This document shows positions 1 to 6,621 of a stretch of DNA of 44,740 nucleotides, one piece after another. This stretch comes from Thermoproteota archaeon. GTDB lineage: Archaea; Korarchaeota; Korarchaeia; Korarchaeales; Korarchaeaceae. Location: assembly GCA_027491735.1 (NCBI GenBank), contig JAOZGP010000035.1, positions 1 through 44,740 of the forward strand. Direction: 5' to 3'. Each line of letters opens with the position of its first letter. Positions within the stretch are counted from its first letter, which is position 1. Made by a program: the position numbers and the translations under genes. The notes under the pieces are model-generated. The model was given only the letters and a program-made list of their open reading frames with translations. It had not been told where the DNA came from and did not search any database.

Positions 1-74
1 GGCCTCGCCTCGATGTGCTCCAATACCAGCCTCCTCACGACCTCCTTTGGGTCTTCAAGTTCTGAACCTCTCAT
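1..74 (-). CDS. N-terminal fragment of an unidentified protein
   Basis: An ATG at 72-74 on the minus strand opens a frame that reads without a stop to the window edge, giving 24 residues that begin MRGSELEDPKEVV and are rich in charged, helix-forming residues. A TATA-like T-rich stretch lies about 25 bases upstream (near 95-107, read on the minus strand), so the message could be leaderless from this ATG. Too little of the protein is visible to name it. I infer a real gene from the promoter spacing and the open frame. Confidence 0.5.
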   Translation of the reverse strand, partial: MRGSELEDPKEVVRRLVLEHIEAR

Positions 75-342
75 GAAGCGGAGATTTCAGCCGGATAAAA
101 AGTAGCTTGTGTGGACGAGTAGTTCCGATAGACCCCTAAAACACTTAGCGGAGAAAACAGTTGGGTTCAGCAATCTCAATAGGTTGTCTAGGTCGCCTCA
201 CTGACTATAATGTAAAGTTGTCTCTGCCAGGTCATCCGATGAGGACTACAAACGTAGTGGATGATCAGAACAAGGACGACCTCTCGTTACTCTTTGACTT
301 AGTTTTCCACATTTGTTTATGACATCACTACGAGATTGGATA
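75..342. other. Intergenic stretch with a bulged hairpin
   Basis: No convincing protein gene is seen here. The clearest structure is a nested hairpin near 227-262: an ACTAC stem with an AAAC loop closed by GTAGT, enclosed by CATCC paired with GGATG, with a GATGAG bulge only on the 5' side. Such an asymmetric bulge can occur in small RNAs, but I find no complete C/D box set and no clear promoter. The stretch also holds the promoter of the partial minus-strand gene at the window start. Confidence 0.4.
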
Positions 343-416
343 TGGGGGCGCCGGGATTTGAACCCGGGTCTGAGGCTCCCGAGGCCTCCATCCTAGCCAA
401 GCTAGACTACGCCCCC
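343..416 (-). tRNA. tRNA-Pro (anticodon CGG)
   Basis: On the minus strand this folds as a full cloverleaf: acceptor GGGGGCG pairs with CGCCCCC, the T arm holds GGTTCAAAT, and the anticodon stem GAGGC/GCCTC encloses loop CTCGGGA with anticodon CGG, reading proline codon CCG. Position 73 is A and CCA is not encoded. No intron is visible. An A/T-rich TATA element about 30 bases upstream (446-459) probably drives it, and the same element can serve the methyltransferase gene on the other strand. Confidence 0.95.
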
Positions 417-445
417 AGCTTCACTTGAGGAGGGAAAGGGCTTAC

Positions 446-459
446 CTAAATAAAAAATT
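446..459. promoter_or_regulatory. Shared bidirectional TATA element
   Basis: The A/T run CTAAATAAAAAATT reads as a TATA box in both directions. It is about 30 bases from the 5' end of tRNA-Pro(CGG) on the minus strand. On the plus strand it predicts a start near 475, upstream of the ATG at 506. It is the reason for choosing 506 over the longer frame that opens at 425, because that frame would start upstream of the promoter. Confidence 0.5.
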
Positions 460-505
460 GACCTCTAACTCTTTAACCTTGACACTAGATAGATCTCCTG
501 GGAAG

Positions 506-1183
506 ATGCGCTCTGCCGGAGAAGTCAAAAGGGAGATCATGCGCATATTTGATGCCATAGCTGAGGAATTTGATAGAAGCAGAAGCAGGATCTGGATTGA
601 AGAAGTCTCCCTGCTTTTAGGAAGGAAAAGGGTTCTCGATCTTGGATGTGGGAATGGAAGAAACGGTATCTACCTCTTGGACAAAGGATCCTACGTTGTT
701 TTTGCGGATATTTCGTTTAACATGCTGAGGATAGTTGGAATGAAGAGGCCTGGATCTCAAAGAGTCCAATGTGACGCCAGCGCTCTTCCTTTTAGAGATC
801 AGTGTTTTGACGGTTTGTTGTTCATAGCGACCCTACATCACTTGCCGAAAGAGGAGAGACTTGCTTCCTTGAAGGAGATCAGGAGAATTCTAAGACCGAG
901 AGGTTTTGCTGTTATAAGTGCTTGGGCGCTTTTTCAGCCCAGGTTCTTGAGGAAAATACCTGAGATGATTGTAGGTGTCCTGAAGGGTGGGGAGTTCGGA
1001 GACCTATATGTGCCGTGGGGCTCGAAGAGGAGGTTGCTCAGATATTATCACTTGATGACCAGAAGAGAGCTCACAGATCTGGTCAGGAGGTCAGGTCTCA
1101 GAGTACTTTCCTCGTATGGAAAGAGATTCAAGACCAAGTTTTTTTCTGAAAATCATGTAGTTCTAGCCTCAAGGGAGGAATGA
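506..1183 (+). CDS. Trm9-like SAM-dependent methyltransferase
   Basis: This 225-residue class I methyltransferase has the SAM-binding motif I LDLGCGNGRN at about residues 55-64 and a motif IV-like region FDGLLFIATLHHL. Its closest resemblance is to the Trm9/ALKBH8 family, which methylates carboxymethyl-uridine at tRNA position 34 to give the mcm5U ester. Elp3, which makes the carboxymethyl group, starts three bases after its stop, so a shared wobble-uridine pathway is likely. The frame opens at 425 (TTG), but the TATA element at 446-459 makes the ATG at 506 the better start. A generic UbiE-like methyltransferase is the alternative. Confidence 0.8.
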   Translation: MRSAGEVKREIMRIFDAIAEEFDRSRSRIWIEEVSLLLGRKRVLDLGCGNGRNGIYLLDKGSYVVFADISFNMLRIVGMKRPGSQRVQCDASALPFRDQCFDGLLFIATLHHLPKEERLASLKEIRRILRPRGFAVISAWALFQPRFLRKIPEMIVGVLKGGEFGDLYVPWGSKRRLLRYYHLMTRRELTDLVRRSGLRVLSSYGKRFKTKFFSENHVVLASREE

Positions 1184-1186
1184 TTT

Positions 1187-2617
1187 TTGGTCAGGAGGGC
1201 TAGAATTCTCTCAGGAGTTGCTGTCGTGGCTGTCATGACGCCACCCTACCCATGCCCACATGGAAGGTGTATATATTGCCCTGGGGGGGATCATGTCCCT
1301 CAAAGTTATGTGGATGAGTCCCCTGCCGTGATCAGGGCAAGAAGAGTCTCTTACGATCCATATCTCCAGGTTAAAGAGAGACTAGAACAGTTCAGGAGGG
1401 CTGGATTCCTCCCTTCCAAGGTGGAGCTCATAGTTATGGGTGGGACCTTCACCTCGATGCCGGAGAGGAAACAGGAGGTGTTCATAACGAGATGTTTTGA
1501 TGCGATGAACTATTTTCCCTCCCCGAGAGGAGTGCCCAGCGAGTCTGTAGAAGAGGCACATGCCAGAAATGAGAGAGCACTGTGCAGGTGTACTGTCCTA
1601 ACGATAGAAACGAGACCCGATTGGGCTATGCCACCTCAAATAGATCTAATGCTGAGATTAGGAGCAACGAGGGTAGAAATAGGTGTTCAATCAATCTACG
1701 AGGACGTCTTGAGGAGAGTTAGGAGAGGTCACGGCATTGACGTTGTCAAGGAATCAACGAGGTTTCTCAGAGATGCTGGATATAAAGTGTGCTACCATCT
1801 GATGCCCGGGCTTCCTGGCAGTGATCTAGACAGGGACATTAAGATGTTCAGGGAGATCTTCTCCAATGAGCACTACAGACCGGATATGCTGAAGATCTAC
1901 CCTACGCTTGTCATAAAGGGAACTGAGCTGTACAAGATGTGGAAGCGCGGTGAGTACAGTCCTCTATCTGAGGAAGAATTCATGGAGCTCCTGGAGGAGG
2001 TCTACAGGGTCCTCCCGAAGTGGGTCAGAGTGCAACATGTTCAGAGGGACATACCTGCCTCCAGAATAGAGGCTGGTCCGAGGAGGAGGAATATAAGACA
2101 GCTTGTCGAGGAGGAATTGATGAGGAAGGGAGTCAGGATAAAGGAGATAAGGTTCAGAGAAGTGGGTAGAGCTCACCGCAGAGGAGCTCCTGTCAGGTTT
2201 GATCAAGTGGAGATCATGGAAGAAAGATTTCCTGCCGGAGAGGGCACAGAAATATTCCTCTCGATGGAAGATAGAGAGGTGGATGTCCTCTTTGGAGTGT
2301 TAAGACTTAGAATACCCTCCAAAAAAGCCCATAGATGGGAGGTTCGCGGTGACACTGCTTTGATAAGAGAGGTTCACATCTACGGACCACAGATACCGGT
2401 TGGCGAGATGCCCACAGACGCCGCTGCCCAGCATAGAGGATTTGGGAGATCGCTCATGAGAAGGGCCGAGGAAATAGCTTTTGAGGAGTACGGGGTCAGG
2501 AGGATCCTCGTGATCTCCGGCGTCGGTGCTAGAGAGTACTTCAGGAGGCTCGGATACAGAAGAATGAGTGGCTCATTCTACATGTACAAGGACAGAGATG
2601 GGGCCGCCGGGATTTGA
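1187..2617 (+). CDS. elp3: Elp3 tRNA uridine(34) carboxymethyltransferase (radical SAM + GNAT)
   Basis: This 476-residue protein combines an N-terminal radical-SAM domain and a C-terminal GNAT acetyltransferase domain, the Elp3 layout. The cluster motif CPHGRCIYC (CX4CX2C, the archaeal form) is at about residues 23-31, followed by PGG and IMGGTF. The acetyl-CoA-binding region AAAQHRGFGRSLMRRAEE is at about 411-428, with the Elp3-typical HIYGPQIPVGE before it. The TTG start puts the protein directly at the RILSGVAVVAVMT core, so the roughly 60-70 residue extension of many archaeal Elp3 proteins is missing. It is in the same frame as the upstream methyltransferase, separated by its stop and one codon. 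The last codons run into the antisense tRNA-Pro gene. Confidence 0.95.
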   Translation: MVRRARILSGVAVVAVMTPPYPCPHGRCIYCPGGDHVPQSYVDESPAVIRARRVSYDPYLQVKERLEQFRRAGFLPSKVELIVMGGTFTSMPERKQEVFITRCFDAMNYFPSPRGVPSESVEEAHARNERALCRCTVLTIETRPDWAMPPQIDLMLRLGATRVEIGVQSIYEDVLRRVRRGHGIDVVKESTRFLRDAGYKVCYHLMPGLPGSDLDRDIKMFREIFSNEHYRPDMLKIYPTLVIKGTELYKMWKRGEYSPLSEEEFMELLEEVYRVLPKWVRVQHVQRDIPASRIEAGPRRRNIRQLVEEELMRKGVRIKEIRFREVGRAHRRGAPVRFDQVEIMEERFPAGEGTEIFLSMEDREVDVLFGVLRLRIPSKKAHRWEVRGDTALIREVHIYGPQIPVGEMPTDAAAQHRGFGRSLMRRAEEIAFEEYGVRRILVISGVGAREYFRRLGYRRMSGSFYMYKDRDGAAGI

Positions 2618-2674
2618 ACCCGGGACCACCAGCGCCCCAGGCTGGCATCCTAATCCAAGCTAGACCACGGCCCC
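2599..2674 (-). tRNA. tRNA-Pro (anticodon GGG)
   Basis: A minus-strand cloverleaf: acceptor GGGGCCG pairs with CGGCCCC, T arm GGTTCAAAT, and anticodon stem CCAGC/GCTGG around loop CTGGGGC gives anticodon GGG for proline. Discriminator A; no encoded CCA; no intron. Its 3' end overlaps the end of elp3 by 19 bases on the opposite strand, so the Elp3 C-terminal residues GAAGI and its stop codon lie within the acceptor and T-arm sequence of this tRNA. It is probably transcribed from the A/T element at 2698-2708. Confidence 0.95.
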
Positions 2675-2697
2675 CCTTGTCTCCCAGAGGAGTTCAA

Positions 2698-2708
2698 CTT
2701 AAAAATTC
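2698..2708. promoter_or_regulatory. TATA element between tRNA-Pro and the DUF92 gene
   Basis: CTTAAAAATTC is TATA-like on both strands. It lies about 24-30 bases from the 5' end of tRNA-Pro(GGG) on the minus strand and about 33 bases upstream of the ATG at 2741 on the plus strand. This repeats the shared-promoter layout seen at 446-459. Confidence 0.45.
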
Positions 2709-2740
2709 TATTGGCCATAGCGATAAGAGAGGCATCCGAA

Positions 2741-3547
2741 ATGAATACAATAATTTGCACTAATCTTATCGAGGTCCTCTTAGGGCTCTCCATGGTCCTG
2801 TTGTTCGGTCTTCTGAGTTTATCCAAGAAAACAGTGGACTTCGCTGGGTTAGTGACTGGAGTAGTTGTAGGAAGCTCATATGTATTCGTGGGCGGTTTGA
2901 TGGCGTTCATACCGCTTTTAACCTTCTTTCTTCTTGCCAGTGCATTTACTAAATATAAGTACAGTGTGAAGATGAAAAGGGGAGCAGCAGAGGGAAAAGG
3001 GGGTGCCAGAAGCTGGAATAATGTGGTGAGTAACGGCCTTCCACCCTTCATGTTCTTGATCCTCTGGAGGATATTTTCCTCGCAGGCGTTATTTCTGGCA
3101 TTCCTCTCAGCCATAGCAGCTAACCTATCTGATACCCTGAGCAATGAGGTGGGAACCTTGAGCCACACCGATCCGATTCTTCTGTTTTCATGGAGAAGAG
3201 TCCCAGCTGGAACATCTGGAGCTGTATCTACCCGGGGAACATTAGTCGGCTTGATCACTCCTATTATAATATCAATTGAGGCAGTACCATTTTTGGGACT
3301 AAACTGGCAGCTTCTAACTCCCATATTTGCGGGGTTTATGGGTAACCTTATAGATAGCGTGCTTGGAGCCACACTTGAGGCGAAATATAGATGTCCCACA
3401 TGCGGCAAGATCATCGAAAAGAGATATCATTGTGGAGCTCCCGCAGAGCTCGTTAAGGGTGTTGGTTTCATCAACAAGGACGTCGTCAACGCCTCGATGA
3501 GCGCGTTCGCTGGGATCCTGGGGGCAATACTCTATTATTTAATATAA
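2741..3547 (+). CDS. DUF92/TMEM19-family integral membrane protein
   Basis: The protein has 268 residues and several hydrophobic helices. It carries the hallmarks of the DUF92/TMEM19 family: NLSDTLSNEVGTL, then the RVPAGTSGAVSTRGTL stretch, then GNLIDSVLGATLEAKYRC, and a closing region that includes VVNASMSAF. A small CPTCG...HCG motif near residues 220-233 could bind zinc. Plant VTE6 of this family is a phytyl-phosphate kinase, so a role in isoprenoid-phosphate metabolism for archaeal lipids is possible but only inferred. The frame opens upstream at a TTG (2711), but TATA placement favours the ATG at 2741. A T-rich tail follows the stop. Confidence 0.85.
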   Translation: MNTIICTNLIEVLLGLSMVLLFGLLSLSKKTVDFAGLVTGVVVGSSYVFVGGLMAFIPLLTFFLLASAFTKYKYSVKMKRGAAEGKGGARSWNNVVSNGLPPFMFLILWRIFSSQALFLAFLSAIAANLSDTLSNEVGTLSHTDPILLFSWRRVPAGTSGAVSTRGTLVGLITPIIISIEAVPFLGLNWQLLTPIFAGFMGNLIDSVLGATLEAKYRCPTCGKIIEKRYHCGAPAELVKGVGFINKDVVNASMSAFAGILGAILYYLI

Positions 3548-3576
3548 TAAATTTTTGTTGTTGAGAGGGATATCAT

Positions 3577-4275
3577 TTGATATCGGTGATAATTGCTACT
3601 AAGAATGAGGAGAGATATTTAAGGAGATGTCTCCTCTCTCTCGATAGACAGAGAGAGTTTGTAGAAGAAATAATAGTCGCAGATGGTGGGAGTACTGATG
3701 GAACTCTGGACATCGCCGAAGAATATGCAGATATCGTCATCTCCGATGTCAAACTAGATACTCCAGGAAAAGCCAGGAATGAAGGGGCCTCCAGAGCTAA
3801 AGGGAGCATACTCGCATTCGTGGATGCTGACACGATCGTTGGAAGCTCTTGGGGAAAATCCATTGTGAAGTGCTTCTCCTCAGAGGAGGTCGTCGGCGCT
3901 ACTGGACCGATACTTCCTATGGAGGGAGACAGTTCTCTGCTCATGAAGGCATCTTATTTGTTTTCGTATAACTTCTTGGTAAGAGCCACAGGGTTTCTGA
4001 GGATACCTCACTTCTTAGGGCTTAACTGCGCCTACAGAAGGGGTGTTTTCAGGTTATTAGGAGGATTTCCGAATAAGAAAATTTCGGAAGATGTGCTGTT
4101 CTCCATGAAGGTCGGGAGATATGGTAAAATGATTTTCTGTCCGGGGATGTTGTCGTATACGTCCTCTAGACGAATTAGAAAGCAGGGAATCGGATGGGCC
4201 CTGACTTACCTCGTGTACAACAGTCTTAAGGTGTTGCTCACCGGAGAGCCCATGGAATTTTATCCGAAGGTCTGA
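3577..4275 (+). CDS. Family 2 glycosyltransferase (GT-A fold)
   Basis: This 232-residue protein starts with the GT2 nucleotide-sugar motif MISVIIATKNEE and continues with IVADGGSTDGT and the metal-binding AFVDADT (DXD-like) at about residues 86-92. The conserved EDVLFSMKVGRYGK segment near 168-181 corresponds to the acceptor/catalytic ED motif. A hydrophobic stretch near the C terminus (WALTYLVYNSLKVLL) suggests membrane association. A role in surface glycan or lipid-linked sugar transfer is typical of the family; the donor sugar cannot be read from sequence. The TTG start follows a GAGGG Shine-Dalgarno and an A/T-rich TATATAA-like element at about 3540-3550. Confidence 0.88.
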   Translation: MISVIIATKNEERYLRRCLLSLDRQREFVEEIIVADGGSTDGTLDIAEEYADIVISDVKLDTPGKARNEGASRAKGSILAFVDADTIVGSSWGKSIVKCFSSEEVVGATGPILPMEGDSSLLMKASYLFSYNFLVRATGFLRIPHFLGLNCAYRRGVFRLLGGFPNKKISEDVLFSMKVGRYGKMIFCPGMLSYTSSRRIRKQGIGWALTYLVYNSLKVLLTGEPMEFYPKV

Positions 4276-4291
4276 TAAGGGTTTCAGCAAA

Positions 4292-4300
4292 GTTTAAATA
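4292..4300 (+). promoter_or_regulatory. Probable TATA box of the tfb gene
   Basis: GTTTAAATA lies about 70 bases upstream of the TFB start and predicts transcription from about 4320, giving a leader that carries the strong GGAGGTG Shine-Dalgarno at 4351-4357. A second, weaker A/T box is at 4331-4340. Confidence 0.45.
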
Positions 4301-4363
4301 TCGCTTATTGGAGGGATTGTTGGGAAAAGTGATATTAAAACTTTTCCTTAGGAGGTGCCTTTT

Positions 4364-5299
4364 TTGGAGAAGGAGGAGAAGCTAAGGTGCCCTAGATGTG
4401 GTAGTATCAATATTATAGAAGATTCTGACACTGGAGAGCTTGTTTGTGCTGAATGTGGGTTGGTGATCTCCGTAGGAATAGCCAGCAACATGAAGGACTG
4501 GAGAGCTTTTGATTCCGATGAGTATGTCAAGAGGGCCCATACAGGAGCGCCCATCTCTCCTGTTAGGCCAAGTTTCGGGCTGGATACTGGAATAATCGGG
4601 CAGGATAGCGCAAGCAAGAAATCCGTACGAAAGTTGAGAAGAACCAAGAGACATGTCAGCGACTCCAAGGAGAAGACTATAGAGCCAGCCTTGATGAAAA
4701 TAAAGGAGATAGCCGATGCCCTGAACATACCAGAGGAGACAGTTGAAGACGCAGCCAGATTGTATAGGATGGCCGCTCACAAGGGACTGGTCAAGGGCAG
4801 GAGCATGGATGCTATGGTAGCTGCTGTTGTTTACGCTGCATGTAGAAGAACGGAGGTTCCAAGAACTCTTGAGAACGTAGCCAGTTTCTTCAATCTTAAG
4901 GAGAAGGATGTTGGAAGGAGCTTCAGGTTCCTGTTCAGGAAGTTGGGGATAAAGATACCTCCTCCAAAAGCTGAGAGGTATGCCTATCAGATATGCACCA
5001 AGCTCAATCTGCCGGAGGAGGTGGCCGCTCAAGCTACTAGAATACTGAAGATAGCCAAGGAGCTTGGAGCCACTATGGGAAGAGAACCTGTTGGTGTTGC
5101 AGCTGCTGCAGTTTATATGGCTTGTAACGAGATGGGGATCCATAGGACCCAGAGGGAGCTTGCTCAGGCGGCAGAGGTTACTGAGGTCACTGTCAGGAAT
5201 AGATATAAAGAGTTGCTCGAAAAGGTTAGGCCGATATGGCTAAAGCAGAGGAAGGAGGGCGAGAAGAGGGCTGCTTTAGCCGAGGCGGGAGGAAGATGA
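4364..5299 (+). CDS. tfb: Transcription initiation factor TFB
   Basis: TFB recruits RNA polymerase to TBP-bound TATA promoters. The 311-residue protein begins with a zinc ribbon (CPRCG at about residue 9, CAECG about 20 residues later), then a B-reader-like linker containing KDWRAFDSDEY. Two cyclin-fold repeats follow, including DAMVAAVVYAACRR and the matching GVAAAAVYMACNEM in the second repeat, and the C terminus has the helix-turn-helix TQRELAQAAEVTEVTVRNRY that contacts the BRE. I choose the TTG at 4364 because GGAGGTG sits six bases upstream; a GTG at 4355 would lie inside that site. TBP is encoded about 1.3 kb downstream. A T6 run after the stop may terminate it. Confidence 0.97.
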   Translation: MEKEEKLRCPRCGSINIIEDSDTGELVCAECGLVISVGIASNMKDWRAFDSDEYVKRAHTGAPISPVRPSFGLDTGIIGQDSASKKSVRKLRRTKRHVSDSKEKTIEPALMKIKEIADALNIPEETVEDAARLYRMAAHKGLVKGRSMDAMVAAVVYAACRRTEVPRTLENVASFFNLKEKDVGRSFRFLFRKLGIKIPPPKAERYAYQICTKLNLPEEVAAQATRILKIAKELGATMGREPVGVAAAAVYMACNEMGIHRTQRELAQAAEVTEVTVRNRYKELLEKVRPIWLKQRKEGEKRAALAEAGGR

Positions 5300-5312
5300 T
5301 CCTCTACATCAT

Positions 5313-5322
5313 TCATTTTTTG
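5313..5322 (+). terminator. Probable T-rich terminator after tfb
   Basis: The run CATTTTTTGG shortly after the TFB stop is the kind of U-rich tract at which archaeal RNA polymerase terminates. There is no strong hairpin in front of it, as is usual in archaea. Confidence 0.4.
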
Positions 5323-5332
5323 GAGAGAGCTA

Positions 5333-5344
5333 TCTCGATCGAGA
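5333..5344. repeat. 12-bp perfect palindrome
   Basis: TCTCGATCGAGA is a perfect inverted repeat between the tfb terminator and the aIF1 promoter (TATA-like GTTTAAATC at 5378-5386). Its position about 35-45 bases upstream of that TATA would suit a dimeric regulator, but no second copy was noticed in the window. Confidence 0.35.
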
Positions 5345-5377
5345 ACTATCGCTGAGGAGTGCGTCCATCAGGGTAAT

Positions 5378-5386
5378 GTTTAAATC
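5378..5386 (+). promoter_or_regulatory. Probable TATA box of the aIF1-rpoP unit
   Basis: GTTTAAATC predicts transcription starting near 5403-5410. This excludes the longer reading frame that opens at 5376 inside the box and supports the ATG at 5442 as the start of aIF1. Confidence 0.5.
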
Positions 5387-5441
5387 TGATCGTCAACCCG
5401 AATTCCCAGAGGAGAAAAGAGGGAGAAGGGATAAAGAAAAA

Positions 5442-5765
5442 ATGAGCGCAGAGGATAGGTGTCCAGTATGTGGCCTTCCTAAGGAGTTATGCATATGCGG
5501 AGAGATCTCTAAAGAAGAACAGAAAGTGGTGATCAAGTCCGAGAAGAGAAAGTACAGAAAAGATGTAACCGTTATAGAGGGCCTTGATCCCAGGGATATC
5601 GATATCAAGGGATTATTGAAAGAGCTCAAGAGCAAATTAGCCTGCGGAGGTACCTACAAGAAGGATGAAAGGATTATAATACTTCAGGGCAATCACCTCT
5701 ATAAAGTGAAGGACATACTTGTGCGATGGGGCATTTCAGAGGACAAGATAGAGATAGCGGGGTGA
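5442..5765 (+). CDS. Translation initiation factor aIF1 (SUI1 family)
   Basis: aIF1 binds the small ribosomal subunit and controls start-codon selection. The 107-residue protein begins with a short cysteine knuckle (CPVCGLPKELCIC) typical of archaeal SUI1 proteins. The SUI1 fold follows: KYRKDVTVIEGL, LLKELKSKLACGGTYK, and the closing ILQGNHLYKVKDILVRWGI. The frame is open from 5376, but that part overlaps the TATA box, so the ATG at 5442 is preferred. rpoP starts eight bases after the stop, suggesting one transcript for the two genes. Confidence 0.93.
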   Translation: MSAEDRCPVCGLPKELCICGEISKEEQKVVIKSEKRKYRKDVTVIEGLDPRDIDIKGLLKELKSKLACGGTYKKDERIIILQGNHLYKVKDILVRWGISEDKIEIAG

Positions 5766-5773
5766 TTTAGAGG

Positions 5774-5917
5774 ATGTATGAGTGTCTGAGATGTGGATAC
5801 ATCTTTCTCAAGGAGGAGATGGAGGAGATCTTCAAGGATTACAAGTGTCCACGATGTGGTTATAGGATCCTAAGGAAGGTGAGGCGAGAGGGGATAAAGA
5901 GAGTAGAAGCTATCTGA
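5774..5917 (+). CDS. rpoP: DNA-directed RNA polymerase subunit P (Rpb12-like)
   Basis: A 47-residue zinc-ribbon protein starting MYECLRCGY, with a second cysteine pair CPRCGYRIL about 20 residues later and a basic tail (LRKVRREGIKRVEAI). This is the RpoP/Rpc12 pattern: a small polymerase subunit that bridges Rpo3 and the large subunit. The ATG at 5774 follows a TTAGAGG site. It sits eight bases after aIF1 and is followed by the signal-peptidase promoter. Confidence 0.93.
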   Translation: MYECLRCGYIFLKEEMEEIFKDYKCPRCGYRILRKVRREGIKRVEAI

Positions 5918-6002
5918 GGGAGAACTCAGATTTAAAAGAAATTACCTTTCCCCTAGCGGAAGACGACTGATAGAAGGAGCTGTTGAGGGAAAGGCGATCT
6001 CT

Positions 6003-6557
6003 TTGGATGTGAGAGCTAAAAGATTCCTGAGAGAGATGGGCTATTTAGTACTTATGCTTCTAATAGCTCTCTTGGTAATAGACTTCGGCTTTCAGGCTTT
6101 GTTCGGTGTGAAGTCCCCACTGGCCGTGGTGACCTCTGGATCCATGAACCCCACCCTCAAGAGAGGGGACCTCATATTTATTTATAAAGTTCCAGCTAGT
6201 GATATAAAAGTTGGAGACATCGTAGTGTTCAGAGTTCCCTGGAGCGAGACCCCGATAGTTCACAGGGTCGTCGAGATATATAATGAAGGAGGAGTGGAGG
6301 TCTTCATAACAAAGGGAGACAATAACCCCGTCCCTGATCCAGGCTACAGGACATCAAAAGATATATACGGAAGGGTGCTAGAGGTCGACGGGCATCCCAT
6401 CAGAATACCCGTTGTTGGTTATGTTCTCCTCTTCTTCCAAACCTGGGAAGGACGCGCTATAATCATAACAACCATAGCTCTACTGTTCACCACTGATTTG
6501 ATCAGGGCATCTAAGGGAAGATCTACTGGTCAAGAAGAGAGAGGAGGACTCCGCTGA
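6003..6557 (+). CDS. Type I signal peptidase (S26B, Sec11-like)
   Basis: This 184-residue membrane protease removes N-terminal signal peptides from exported proteins. An N-terminal membrane helix (about residues 11-30) precedes the nucleophile motif VVTSGSMNPTLKRGD. Next comes IVHRVVEI, in which His replaces the bacterial catalytic Lys, as in archaeal and ER enzymes, and then FITKGDNNPVPD with the conserved aspartate. A second hydrophobic segment lies near the C terminus (GRAIIITTIALLF). TTG start; TATA-like TTTAAAAG at about 5931-5938. Its likely local substrates are the two exported proteins encoded at 29023 and 38822. Confidence 0.93.
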   Translation: MDVRAKRFLREMGYLVLMLLIALLVIDFGFQALFGVKSPLAVVTSGSMNPTLKRGDLIFIYKVPASDIKVGDIVVFRVPWSETPIVHRVVEIYNEGGVEVFITKGDNNPVPDPGYRTSKDIYGRVLEVDGHPIRIPVVGYVLLFFQTWEGRAIIITTIALLFTTDLIRASKGRSTGQEERGGLR

Positions 6558-6594
6558 TTCTGGTTTAGAAGAATAAATTAAATAGGAAGCTTCC

Positions 6595-6603
6595 TTTTAT
6601 ATA
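6595..6603 (+). promoter_or_regulatory. TATA box of the tbp gene
   Basis: TTTTATATA lies about 23 bases upstream of the TBP ATG at 6622, which implies a leaderless or nearly leaderless transcript. TBP would bind this box at its own promoter. Confidence 0.6.
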
Positions 6604-6621
6604 CTCCCCGGGTACCTTGGA

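Noticed and set aside
2650-3414. 254-codon frame antisense to the DUF92 gene
   Set aside because: Mirror of a well-supported membrane protein gene; begins and ends inside it and the tRNA.
4382-5143. 253-codon frame antisense to tfb
   Set aside because: It lies wholly within a certain TFB gene; the translated sequence is low in domain-like pattern and has no start signal.
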